Positions 36,864 through 44,952 of a stretch of DNA of 64,000 bases are shown here, piece by piece. The translations under genes were made by a program, and so were the position numbers. Origin of the DNA: Sphaerisporangium flaviroseum (GTDB taxonomy: Bacteria; Actinomycetota; Actinomycetes; Streptosporangiales; Streptosporangiaceae); the NCBI RefSeq assembly GCF_039537005.1, contig NZ_BAAAZR010000002.1, positions 124,001-188,000 of the forward strand. Direction: 5' to 3'. The notes below the pieces were generated by a model. The model was given only the letters and a program-made list of their open reading frames with translations. It did no database searches and had not been told where the DNA came from. Position 1 is the first letter of the stretch, and every line of letters begins with the position of its first letter.

Positions 36864-38602
36864 GGGGAGACGCCGCCATGAGTGAGCGGACCGCGACCAG
36901 CCTCGAATACCCCCAGGCCGGGCCGCCGGTGGGCACCGTGGAGCTCGACTTCGTCCCGGTCGCGGTGCCCAGACGGAACAGGGACGGCGTCGACGGCGGT
37001 CCGGACACCCACCAGAACGGCGATCGGCGGGAAGAGCCCCCGGCCCCGCCGGCCCGGTCCATGGCCGCGCTCCGTGAGCGGCACGACGGGTTGCGCGACG
37101 GGATCGTCGCCGGTCGCCCGCAAGGGGTCGAGCGGCAGCACGCGCTGGGCAAGCGCACCGCGCGCGAGCGGATCGACGCGCTGCTGGACGAGGGATCCTT
37201 CATCGAACTCGACATGTACCGCCGCCACCAGGCTCACGGCCTGCGGATGGAGGAGAACCGCCCGCACACCGACGGCGTGGTCACCGGGTCGGGCACCATC
37301 GACGGCCGCCGGGTGTTCGTCTATGCCCAGGACTTCACGATCTTCGGCGGATCCCTCGGCGCGGCGCACGCGGCGAAGATCCACAAGGTGATGGATCTGG
37401 CCATCTCCACCGGCTCCCCGCTCATCGGCCTGCTCGACAGCGGCGGCGCCCGTATCCAGGAGGGCGTGGTCGCGCTCAGCGGCTACGGCGGCATCTTCCA
37501 GCGCAGCGTGCAGGCGTCGGGTGTGATCCCCCAGATCAGCGTCGTGCTGGGGCCATGCGCGGGCGGGGCCGCCTACACCGTCGCGCTGGCCGACTTCGCC
37601 TTCATGGTCCGCGACACCGCGCAGATGTACCTGACCGGGCCCGACGTGGTCGAGGCGGTGAGCGGGCAGCGCATCAGCCACGCCGAGCTCGGCGGCGCCG
37701 ACGTCCACGGCCGGCGGTCCGGCGTTGCCACGTTCGTGCACGACGACGAGGACGGTTGCCTGCAGGACGTGCGGTATCTCATCTCGATGCTCCCCGGCAA
37801 CAACCTGGAGTTCCCGCCCAGAGCGCCTTCCTGCGGCGCGACCACGGATGTACGCCCCCGGCTGGCCGAGATCGTCCCGGTCGAGCCGAACCGCCCGTAC
37901 GACATGCGGCAGGTCATCGCCGAGCTGGTGGACGACGGCGAGTTCCTGGAGACGCACGAGGACTGGGCGCAGAACGTCGTGTGCGTGCTGGCGCGCATCG
38001 ACGGCGAGGTGGTCGGCGTGGTGGGCAACCAGCCCATGGTGCTGGCCGGCGTCCTGGACGTCGCCGCGTCCCAGAAGGCGGCGCGATTCGTGCGGTTCTG
38101 CGATGCCTTCAGCATCCCGCTGGTGACGCTGATCGACGTGCCCGGATTCCTCCCCGGCGCCGACCAGGAGTACGCGGGCATCATCCGGCACGGCGCCAAG
38201 CTGCTGTACGCGTACTGCGAGGCCACGGTGCCGCGCGTCCACGTCATCGTGCGCAAGGCGTACGGCGGCGCGTACATCGTGATGGACTCCCGCACCATCG
38301 GCACCGACCTGTCGCTGGCGTGGCCCACGAACGAGGTCGCCGTGATGGGCGCCGAGGGCGCGGTGAACGTCATCTTCCGCAAGGAGCTGGCCGCGGCAGG
38401 CGATCCCGCCGCGCTACGCTCCGAGCTGGTCGCCGAGTACGCCGAGCAGCTCATGCACCCCCACTACGCCGCCGAACGAGGGCTGGTCGACGACGTCATC
38501 GACCCGGTGCAGACCCGGGCCGTCGTGGCCCAAGGGCTGGCGATGCTGCGCAACAAGCGCAAGCCCTCACCGCAACGCAAACACGGCAACGTTCCGTTGT
38601 GA
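36860..38602 (+). CDS. acyl-CoA carboxylase beta subunit (carboxyltransferase)
   Basis: A 580-residue biotin-dependent carboxyltransferase of the propionyl/acetyl-CoA carboxylase type. The N-terminal half has GKRTARERIDALLDEGSF, GLLDSGGARIQEGV and GPCAGGAAYTVALADF. The C-terminal half has PGFLPGADQEYAGIIRHGAK and VIVRKAYGGAYIVMDS. It makes malonyl-, methylmalonyl- or another extender-CoA together with a biotinylated alpha subunit, which is not nearby. A leader of about 65 residues before the carboxyltransferase core is unusual. ATG 36860 is coupled to the SDR; ATG 36878 is also possible. It suggests a polyketide part of the pathway outside the window. Confidence 0.9.
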   Translation: MRGDAAMSERTATSLEYPQAGPPVGTVELDFVPVAVPRRNRDGVDGGPDTHQNGDRREEPPAPPARSMAALRERHDGLRDGIVAGRPQGVERQHALGKRTARERIDALLDEGSFIELDMYRRHQAHGLRMEENRPHTDGVVTGSGTIDGRRVFVYAQDFTIFGGSLGAAHAAKIHKVMDLAISTGSPLIGLLDSGGARIQEGVVALSGYGGIFQRSVQASGVIPQISVVLGPCAGGAAYTVALADFAFMVRDTAQMYLTGPDVVEAVSGQRISHAELGGADVHGRRSGVATFVHDDEDGCLQDVRYLISMLPGNNLEFPPRAPSCGATTDVRPRLAEIVPVEPNRPYDMRQVIAELVDDGEFLETHEDWAQNVVCVLARIDGEVVGVVGNQPMVLAGVLDVAASQKAARFVRFCDAFSIPLVTLIDVPGFLPGADQEYAGIIRHGAKLLYAYCEATVPRVHVIVRKAYGGAYIVMDSRTIGTDLSLAWPTNEVAVMGAEGAVNVIFRKELAAAGDPAALRSELVAEYAEQLMHPHYAAERGLVDDVIDPVQTRAVVAQGLAMLRNKRKPSPQRKHGNVPL

Positions 38603-38672
38603 TCCGCGGCGGGTTCCGGCGACGGCCCGGGAGGGCGCTCTGACCGGCGACGACCCGTGAAAGTGCGCACGG

Positions 38673-38690
38673 CAAAAGAAGAAGATGACC
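38673..38690 (+). promoter_or_regulatory. degenerate cluster box 13, upstream of membrane protein
   Basis: CAAAAGAAGAAGATGACC keeps only the GAAGATG half. After exactly 17 nt stands TAACAT (38708-38713), a textbook -10. The spacing supports its being a weak member of the set. Confidence 0.4.
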
Positions 38691-38815
38691 TACGCGGCCA
38701 GGACAATTAACATCAAGTGATCCCCCATCGCGCCATACAGGAGGGGGAGAGCATCCCCCGCGCGGAGATGTGCGCGGCGGACACGGTCACGAGCTCTGGG
38801 ATCGAGGTTCTGCGC

Positions 38816-39379
38816 ATGGCGAGCGAGACGGTTCAGGCGGTTCCCGGCCGGTTATCGGCCCTCAACACCCGTTATCACAAGACCGCGCTGGGCGTTTTCG
38901 CGTTCATCGTCGTGGCGCACTGGGCGGAGCACGTCGCCCAGGCCATCCAGGTATGGGTTCTCGGCTGGCCGCTCGCCGAGGCGCGGGGCGTGCTGGGCGT
39001 GCCCTTCCCGTGGCTGGTGAAGTCGGAGTGGATGCACTACGGCTACGCACTGCTGATGCTGGCCGGCCTCATCGTCCTGAGAAAGGGCTTCACCGGTAGC
39101 GCGCGGACGTGGTGGAACGTGTCGCTCGGCATCCAGGTGTGGCACCACCTGGAGCACCTGCTGCTGCTCATCCAGGCGCTCGTCGGCGCCAACCTGCTCG
39201 GCCGCCCCGCCCCGACCAGCGTGCTGCAGATCTTCCTGCCGCGCATGGAACTGCACCTGTTCTACAACGCGATCGTGTTCATCCCCATGGTCATCGCGAT
39301 GGTCCGCCACCTGCGGCCCAGCGAGCCCGAGCGTGCCGCGATGCTGTGCGGCTGCGCGGTGCCCGCGTACGGGCGGTGA
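38816..39379 (+). CDS. membrane protein with repeated HxxEH motifs
   Basis: A 187-residue protein with about four transmembrane segments. HWAEHVAQA in the first, HHLEHLLLL in the third and RMELHLFYN before the fourth place His and Glu pairs in or near the membrane. Such an arrangement could bind metal, as in membrane hydroxylases and desaturases. I do not recognise a characterised family. ATG 38816 has GAGG upstream; longer starts at 38717 or 38768 are possible. Its stop overlaps the next gene by 4 bp (GTGA). Confidence 0.7.
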   Translation: MASETVQAVPGRLSALNTRYHKTALGVFAFIVVAHWAEHVAQAIQVWVLGWPLAEARGVLGVPFPWLVKSEWMHYGYALLMLAGLIVLRKGFTGSARTWWNVSLGIQVWHHLEHLLLLIQALVGANLLGRPAPTSVLQIFLPRMELHLFYNAIVFIPMVIAMVRHLRPSEPERAAMLCGCAVPAYGR

Positions 39380-39891
39380 GTGAGGACACGACCGGCAGGC
39401 CCACGAGGCGCGGGAACTCACCGGTCTTCACCGCCGTCCTGACCCTCCTCGGAGCCTTCCTGCTGTACCTGGCGATACCCAATGTCGGCCCGGCCGTGCG
39501 CGCGGCCCGGGCCGACGGGCAGCACGGCGTCTTCACCGCGAAGACCGTCGACTGCGTCCAGCATCCGGGGCACGAGAGCTGCTCGTGGACCGGAGAGTTC
39601 CGATCCCACGATGGCACGATCCACCGGGCCCGGGTCGCGTTGTACGGCAGCGACCGGGACGCGCTGCGGCCGGACATGCGCACCGAGGCCGTCGACGTCG
39701 GGCGGCCCAACCAGGTGTACGGGCCGGGCGGCTCCCGCGAGTGGGTCTTCACCGCGCTGCTGCTCCTGGCGGGCGCCGCGATCCTGGCGTTCCCGTACGC
39801 CGGGTGGCTGCGGCGGCCGGTACGGAGGTCCGCGCCGGGAGAGGCGGCCGCACGCGGCGCATCCGAACGCGAGCCCGCGGTCCGACACTGA
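39376..39891 (+). CDS. small membrane protein with extracytoplasmic domain
   Basis: A 171-residue protein with one membrane helix near residues 18-35 (FTAVLTLLGAFLLYLAIP) and a second near 125-145. Between them lies an extracytoplasmic domain of about 85 residues with Cys-Val-Gln-His and Ser-Cys-Ser-Trp, so a disulfide is likely. It is translationally coupled to the preceding membrane gene (GTG within GTGA at 39376). Its function is unknown. The pair may form a small membrane complex. Confidence 0.7.
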   Translation: MSEDTTGRPTRRGNSPVFTAVLTLLGAFLLYLAIPNVGPAVRAARADGQHGVFTAKTVDCVQHPGHESCSWTGEFRSHDGTIHRARVALYGSDRDALRPDMRTEAVDVGRPNQVYGPGGSREWVFTALLLLAGAAILAFPYAGWLRRPVRRSAPGEAAARGASEREPAVRH

Positions 39892-40010
39892 GCGGCGGCC
39901 TCGCACCGGGGTGACGGCCCGTCCGCCCGCCCCGGGCCTGTGCCGGTTCCGGGGTGGCCTGGCGACCCACGAAGCTTGCACTGCGAGGCTGGAGGCACGC
40001 GATCCAGGGC

Positions 40011-40748
40011 ATGATTCCGAACATCATGGTGGTCGGCGACTCGATCAGCCAGGGCCGGGAAGGCGACTACACCTGGCGCTACCGGTTCTGGCGGAACCTC
40101 GCGCTGCATGACGTGGCGGCGCGGTTCGTCGGGCCGTGGACCGGCACCTGGGTGTCGTCCGCGGTCCAGCCGGCCGGGCACCCCGCTCCACCGGGGGACC
40201 CCGTCCACTCGGGGCGGTACCGCGACGGCATCCGCTTCGGCGACAGCAGGCACTACGCGAGCTGGGGACGCCTGCTCAACGAGGCCAAGGACAACATCGC
40301 GGACGCCGTCGCGGCCTACGACGCCGACCATCTCATGGTGGCGCTGGGATTCAACGATCTGGCCTGGGGACTGTCCCGCCCTGACCGGATGATGGCGGAC
40401 ATCGAGACCTTCGTCCGGCGGGCCCGTGAGGCCAACCCGGACATCCAGCTTCTGATCGCCAACGTGGTGCACCGCACGCCGCTGCCCGAGCATCCGCGCC
40501 TGGCGGGCGACATCACGTCCTACAACCGGCAGCTGGCCGCCGGTCTGGTGGCGATGTCGACGGCTCGATCGAGGGCCGTCCTGGTCGACCTGGACGCCGT
40601 CTACGATCCGCGTTTCGACACCTACGACGGTGTCCACCCCAATATGAGCGGGGAGATCAAGATCGCGAAGGCATTCGCCGGCGTCTTCTCGTCGCGGTTC
40701 GACTACGGCCGGGCCGGTCTCCTCGACCCGATCCCCGCGCTCGGCTGA
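40011..40748 (+). CDS. SGNH/GDSL-family hydrolase
   Basis: A 245-residue hydrolase. MVVGDSISQGREGDY holds the nucleophile Ser block, ALGFNDLAWG the Asn block, and DGVHPNMSGE the catalytic Asp-x-x-His. The spacing is that of secreted or cytoplasmic SGNH esterases, but no signal peptide is seen from the ATG at 40011. A GTG at 39954 would add 19 residues without making a signal peptide. Esterase, deacetylase or acyltransferase roles are possible, and a link to the cluster is uncertain. Confidence 0.8.
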   Translation: MIPNIMVVGDSISQGREGDYTWRYRFWRNLALHDVAARFVGPWTGTWVSSAVQPAGHPAPPGDPVHSGRYRDGIRFGDSRHYASWGRLLNEAKDNIADAVAAYDADHLMVALGFNDLAWGLSRPDRMMADIETFVRRAREANPDIQLLIANVVHRTPLPEHPRLAGDITSYNRQLAAGLVAMSTARSRAVLVDLDAVYDPRFDTYDGVHPNMSGEIKIAKAFAGVFSSRFDYGRAGLLDPIPALG

Positions 40749-40895
40749 GCGCATGCCGTCAAGGGCGGTGGGGGAGGGACGCCGCGTGCGCTGCGCGCGT
40801 GCGCCGGGTCTGGGTTCGCGGCCCGTGCGGACGGTCTGAGCCGCCTGGCGGGGTGGGTCCGATCCGCGTCCACGGGGGGTGTGGCCGGCTTCTCG

Positions 40896-41612
40896 CTATG
40901 CGGCGATCGACGTCAGCAGCGAGACGAGCTGGTCGGGGGCCGAGACCATCGGCCAGTGCCCGGTGTTGATGGTGTGGAAGGTCCAGTTCGGCTCGCTGCG
41001 CATGGCCGCGACGTCCTCGGAGATCCTGTTGCCGAAGTGCTCCTTGGCGCAGACGATGTAGCTCGCCCGCTGCTGTGCCAGTGGTCGCGTGAGGACGGCC
41101 GGCTCGGACAGTGTGTGCCCGGGGTGGCCGACGAAGCGCTCCACCAGCCACTGCGCCTGCTGGGTGGACAGATCCTGCCCGTCGGCGACGATCGTGACAT
41201 CGGGGATCGGCCAGCGGCCGCGGTTCTCGGCGATGAGCTCCAGCTCACCGGCCCGCTGGCGCTCGGGGAAGGCGTGGAGCATCGACTTGCCGTCGTGGGG
41301 GAGGAACCCCTCGACGAACACCGTGTGCCTCACGCGATCGGGCGCGCGGTCGGCGACCTGGCCGGCGACGATCCCGGAATAGCTGTGTCCCACGACGATG
41401 ACGTCGCGCAGGTCCTCCTTCTCCAGGATCGACAGCACATCGTCGACATGGGTGGCCAGGCCGACGGTCGAGACATCGGCGTCGGGGTTCGCCAGCCCCG
41501 ACAAGGTGATCGGGCGGACGTTATGACCGAGCGCCCGCAGCCCGCGGGTCACCGGCTCCCAGACCCAGGCGCCCATCCATGGGCCGGGAATCAGGATGAA
41601 ATGATTTTTCAC
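40896..41612 (-). CDS. alpha/beta hydrolase
   Basis: A 238-residue alpha/beta hydrolase related to the salicylate-esterase/hydroxynitrile-lyase group. HFILIPGPWMGAWVWEPV gives the oxyanion region, VVGHSYSGIVAG the nucleophile elbow, and NTGHWPMVSAPDQL the catalytic His. These enzymes cleave esters or catalyse lactone and cyclisation steps. It is transcribed leftward, alone. Whether it tailors the product is not shown by the sequence. Confidence 0.85.
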   Translation of the reverse strand: MKNHFILIPGPWMGAWVWEPVTRGLRALGHNVRPITLSGLANPDADVSTVGLATHVDDVLSILEKEDLRDVIVVGHSYSGIVAGQVADRAPDRVRHTVFVEGFLPHDGKSMLHAFPERQRAGELELIAENRGRWPIPDVTIVADGQDLSTQQAQWLVERFVGHPGHTLSEPAVLTRPLAQQRASYIVCAKEHFGNRISEDVAAMRSEPNWTFHTINTGHWPMVSAPDQLVSLLTSIAA

Positions 41613-41766
41613 GGTAGGTCGGGTTCCTCTCCTTTACAGCTAGACTGCGGTGAACAATATGGGAATCAGGCCTGCCGGTGCGTTTATCGGGTGGCCGGGG
41701 TGGCCGTGCCGAAGGTGAATTCCCATCATTATTGAACAGTCTTGTGCTGGATCGCGTCAATGGTGG

Positions 41767-42525
41767 TCAGGCGGCCACGGGAGCCGCGGCGTAGAGTGAG
41801 ATGGCACGAAGGTCCGTGACATCTGATTCGGAGACCGTGATCGGGCGGCCATCGCTGAGAACCGCCACGACACCGGCATAGCCTTCACCCGGGTAAAGGA
41901 TGCTCATTTGCACCGACCCCGGGGCGATGTCGAGCGGCCAGCTGAGCAGCGCGGGCTTCTCGCGTGGCGGGCTCACCTCGACCTTGTCCGGAGGGATCCG
42001 CAACCCGTGGCCGGTCGCCTTCAGGACCGCCTCCTTGCACACCCACATCCGGGCGAAACCGGCCTGCTGGTCGCGCTCGGGGAGCGCCCTGAGGATCGTC
42101 TGCTCGGTGGGTGAAAGCGCGCACCGCACCAGCTCGCTGACCGGGGCCGATGGCACCTCCTCCACGTCCACGCCCACCGGTCCGGCGGTCGTCAGCGCCA
42201 CCGCGACCCGGTTCCCCGAGTGGGAGATCGAGGCGTGCAGCCCGTCATCGGTGAGGATGTACGGCCGGCCGTGCGGCTTGTCGCAGCGTCCGCAACGCCG
42301 GATGAGGGGCACGTTCTCGGGGGAGGTGCCGAGCTGTTCGGCGGCCGCGGTGCGCAGCAGCCAGGACGCGGTGAGGTTGCGGCGTCTGTCCGGCTCGCGA
42401 CGGTAGGTCGCGGCACGCCTCAACTCTGAGTCGTTCAGCACGCTGATCAGGGTCTCGATCGGCTGCTCCTGCGGGTCGGCCCACCACACGCGGCATTCAC
42501 CGGTCTTCAGGGCGAGGGCGTTCAT
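41767..42525 (-). CDS. 4'-phosphopantetheinyl transferase (Sfp type)
   Basis: A 252-residue Sfp-type enzyme. Signature 1 is VGVDVEEV and signature 2 is FARMWVCKEAVLKATG; the former carries the Mg-binding Asp and Glu. It converts apo carrier proteins to the holo form using CoA. Here it can activate the NRPS carrier and the free carrier at 27181. Its start lies inside the 3' end of a 103-residue gene (29-bp overlap), so the two are probably cotranslated. Presence at the cluster edge supports its being dedicated. Confidence 0.9.
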   Translation of the reverse strand: MNALALKTGECRVWWADPQEQPIETLISVLNDSELRRAATYRREPDRRRNLTASWLLRTAAAEQLGTSPENVPLIRRCGRCDKPHGRPYILTDDGLHASISHSGNRVAVALTTAGPVGVDVEEVPSAPVSELVRCALSPTEQTILRALPERDQQAGFARMWVCKEAVLKATGHGLRIPPDKVEVSPPREKPALLSWPLDIAPGSVQMSILYPGEGYAGVVAVLSDGRPITVSESDVTDLRAISLYAAAPVAA

Positions 42526-42808
42526 GGTCTGTCCTTTCTTGTTTCGTCGGGTGGCCGGCCAGGGTCTTGCAGGTGACGAGTTCCCAGTCGCTGACTTCGG
42601 GGTTGGTGAGGATCTCGGTCACTTCGGCTCGAACCTGCGCGTTGGTCGTCTCCTCGTCGGTGTGGACCCGGATGGCGATGTCGCCGGTGACGTTCCGGAG
42701 GTCCTTGCGCCATTGTTTTGGCAGGAGGGCCAGTATTCGGATTCCGTCGACCGGCGAGTTCGGCAACGGTTCTCCTGCGGCCCGGCGTATTCTCAATTCG
42801 ATGAGCAT
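42497..42808 (-). CDS. 103-residue hypothetical protein coupled to PPTase
   Basis: A short protein beginning MLIELRIRRAAGEP, with an alternating hydrophobic/charged pattern through IAIRVHTDEETTNAQVRAEV suggestive of a small alpha/beta fold, and no membrane helix. Its last 29 bp overlap the phosphopantetheinyl transferase start in another frame. I do not recognise it. The tight overlap argues that it is translated. Confidence 0.6.
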   Translation of the reverse strand: MLIELRIRRAAGEPLPNSPVDGIRILALLPKQWRKDLRNVTGDIAIRVHTDEETTNAQVRAEVTEILTNPEVSDWELVTCKTLAGHPTKQERTDHERPRPEDR

Positions 42809-43614
42809 CGGGATTGTTTCCTCAGTCCCAGGTCGTTCCGCGCATGGCGGCCGATGAGTCCCAGGTGGTACCGGCGACGATTCTCGACCCGAACGGGGAC
42901 TTGCTGTGGTTCTTCATTTCCTGGTCTCTTTTCTCTGGGCTGTTGTATTTGTTCTCGCATCACCAACTCTCCGCGATTCACAGCCCTCGGACCAGACAAT
43001 TCCAAGTCAGCAAGTTGCACACCGATAGCAGCTTCCTGCCAACCGGATGTTGGACACTCCGGGCGACGGACCATCGCCCGAGGACGATGGGGCCGACGGG
43101 GTGCGCGCCGTCCCACCTACCGGGTCCCCGCCGCACGACGGCGCCGCCTTCGCCGCACCACACCCCACCGCCCGGCGCCGAAGAACAGAGCCACCCACCA
43201 GCACCAGCGGGAGGCGAAGCCGAACACGGAGCCGTACTTCAGCGGCGCGGGGAGGTGGAGCCGTACTTCAGCGGCGAGGGAAGGCGGAGCCGAGAACAGA
43301 GCGGTACTTCAGCGGCGGGGGAGGCAGAGCCGAGAACAGAGCCGTGCTTCAGCGGCGGGGGAGGCAGAGCCGAGAACAGAGCGGCGGGAAAGAAGAGGGA
43401 CCTGGGGTCCGGCCTGAAAGGAGATGCCTCCACCGAACGTTCACCGGGTCCCACGCCGTACAGCGCCTCCTTCGCCGTCCCACGCCCCACCGCCCTGAGC
43501 CGGCAACGTTCCCGTACGTCAGCAGCGAGAGAGCCGCCGTCCTGAGGACGAGAGCAGAGTTGGACAGCGGGGGGCGTCTTCGGGAGGGTTGCGGAGGGGA
43601 GTCGCTGGTGTGGG
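42809..43614. other. 806-bp non-coding gap with direct repeats
   Basis: A rightward frame is open across most of this stretch, but it is built from the repeats at 43197-43385 and has no RBS or recognisable protein. No other gene is supported. The stretch separates the PPTase unit from the serine-less carrier gene. Confidence 0.6.
43197..43385. repeat. 40-bp imperfect direct repeats
   Basis: The core GTACTTCAGCGGCG recurs at 43234, 43263, 43304 and, with one change, 43344. GAGCCGAGAACAGAGC stands between copies. Periods are 29, 41 and 40 bp, so the array is tandem and uneven. There are no spacers as in a CRISPR array. Confidence 0.85.
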
Positions 43615-43875
43615 TTAGTGGGGTTTGGGGGGGTTTTGGGCTTTTGTTATGACGTGGTGGACGAAGGTGGGGAGGTGAGGGTGGTCGAACAGGGCGGCCG
43701 GGTCGACTTCGATGCCGAGTTCGCTTTCGATGCGGGCGACGATCCGGAGAGCCGACATCCCGCGCCCGCCCAGCTCGGAGAACGTGGCGTCCATCTCGTC
43801 CGGAGAGACGTCGAGCACGTCCTTCCATATTTCTTCGACGCGCTTCCGGATTACCGAAGGGCTCGTCTCCCGCAC
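43615..43875 (-). CDS. carrier-protein paralogue lacking the phosphopantetheine serine
   Basis: An 86-residue acyl/peptidyl-carrier fold. RVEEIWKDVLDVSPDEMDAT is strikingly like KVEKIWKDVLAVVPGEEDAT of the functional carrier at 27181, so the two look like duplicates. At the attachment site FSELGGRGMSALRI has Gly39 (codon GGG) where the other has Ser44. The next Ser is two residues on, and helix II keeps its length only if the Gly is aligned. It therefore should not carry phosphopantetheine. GTG at 43875 follows GGAG. A decoy, chaperone or docking role is possible, or recent inactivation. Confidence 0.82.
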   Translation of the reverse strand: MRETSPSVIRKRVEEIWKDVLDVSPDEMDATFSELGGRGMSALRIVARIESELGIEVDPAALFDHPHLPTFVHHVITKAQNPPKPH

Positions 43876-43983
43876 GCGATCACTCCATTCGAGACCCCTT
43901 CGCCCTCCATGCCCGGTGGAAGGGGGATGTCCACCACGACATTGGCACATATTCGGCGGCATCGAGCAATACCACTGGGGAGC

Positions 43984-44952
43984 TCAGGGCAGCGACTCCC
44001 GCACACCCGCGTAATGGCACGCCACCTGGGACCCGCCCGAGGCGGAGAGCACGGCCAGCGGCTCGGACCGGCAGGCGTGGTCGACCCCGGCTCGGGCGGC
44101 GTCCCCCGAGGCGAGGACCTGGCAGCGCGGGTGGAACCGGCAGCCCCCCGGTATCCGCGTCGGATCCGGCGGCTCACCCGCCAGCACCACCGGAGCCGGG
44201 GACTCGGGGAGCACGGACAGCAGCGCCTGGGTGTAGGGGTGGGAGGGGGAGGTCAGCACCTGTTCGACCGGTCCGGTCTCGACGATCCTGCCGAGGTACA
44301 TCACGGCGACCCGGTCGGCGATGTTCCACGCGAGCCCGAGATCGTGGGTGACCACCAGAGCCGACAGGCCCAGCTCGTCGCGCAGCCGCATCAGCAGTGC
44401 GAGGATCTCGCCGCGCACCGAGGCGTCCAGCGACGCCACCGGCTCGTCCGCGACCAGCAGGCGGGGATCGAGCGCGAGCGCTCCGGCGATGACGACCCGT
44501 TGCCGCTGGCCGCCGGACAGCTCGTGCGGATAGGTGAGCAGGAACCGCTCGGGCGGGCGGAGCCCGGCTCGGGACAGCGCCGAGAGCACCCTTTCCCGTT
44601 CGTCCGTCAGCCCATGGATACGCGGGCCCTCGGCCACCGCCTCGTACACGTTGTGCCGGGGGTTGAGCGATCCCGTGGGGTCCTGGAGCACGAGCTGTAC
44701 TTCCCGCCGGTACGCCTTGAGCGCGCGCGACGAGTAGTCCAGCGGCGCCCCGCCGTACACCACCGAACCCGACACGGGACGCTCCAGCCCGAGCAGCGTG
44801 CGGGCGAGCGTCGTCTTCCCACAGCCGGACTCGCCGACCAGCGCGACGATCTCCCCTGCTCCGATCGCGAGGTTCACGCCGTCGACCGCACGGGCGCGCC
44901 GCCCCCGTGAGGCGAATTCCACGCGCAGGTCACGGGCTTCCAGGAGCGTCAC
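43984..44952 (-). CDS. oligopeptide ABC transporter ATPase (DppF/OppF type)
   Basis: A 322-residue ATPase. Walker A is GESGCGKTTLAR, the signature is LSGGQRQRVVIAG, and Walker B is LLVADEPVASLD. The C-terminal oligopeptide-transporter tail has GGCRFHPRCQ. It starts at GTG overlapping the stop of the preceding ATPase (GTGA at 44949-44952). It is the last gene of a five-gene leftward importer operon and hydrolyses ATP to power di- or oligopeptide uptake. Confidence 0.92.
   Translation of the reverse strand: MTLLEARDLRVEFASRGRRARAVDGVNLAIGAGEIVALVGESGCGKTTLARTLLGLERPVSGSVVYGGAPLDYSSRALKAYRREVQLVLQDPTGSLNPRHNVYEAVAEGPRIHGLTDERERVLSALSRAGLRPPERFLLTYPHELSGGQRQRVVIAGALALDPRLLVADEPVASLDASVRGEILALLMRLRDELGLSALVVTHDLGLAWNIADRVAVMYLGRIVETGPVEQVLTSPSHPYTQALLSVLPESPAPVVLAGEPPDPTRIPGGCRFHPRCQVLASGDAARAGVDHACRSEPLAVLSASGGSQVACHYAGVRESLP

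Noticed and set aside
43197..43385. CRISPR-like array
   Set aside because: The units are directly adjacent and uneven (29, 41, 40 bp) without unique spacers, and no cas gene is present.
42524..43617. Long rightward frames across the repeat region, possibly a repeat protein
   Set aside because: The repeated Glu/Ser/Phe pattern comes only from the tandem DNA repeats. There is no RBS, no recognisable domain, and several overlapping frames are equally open.
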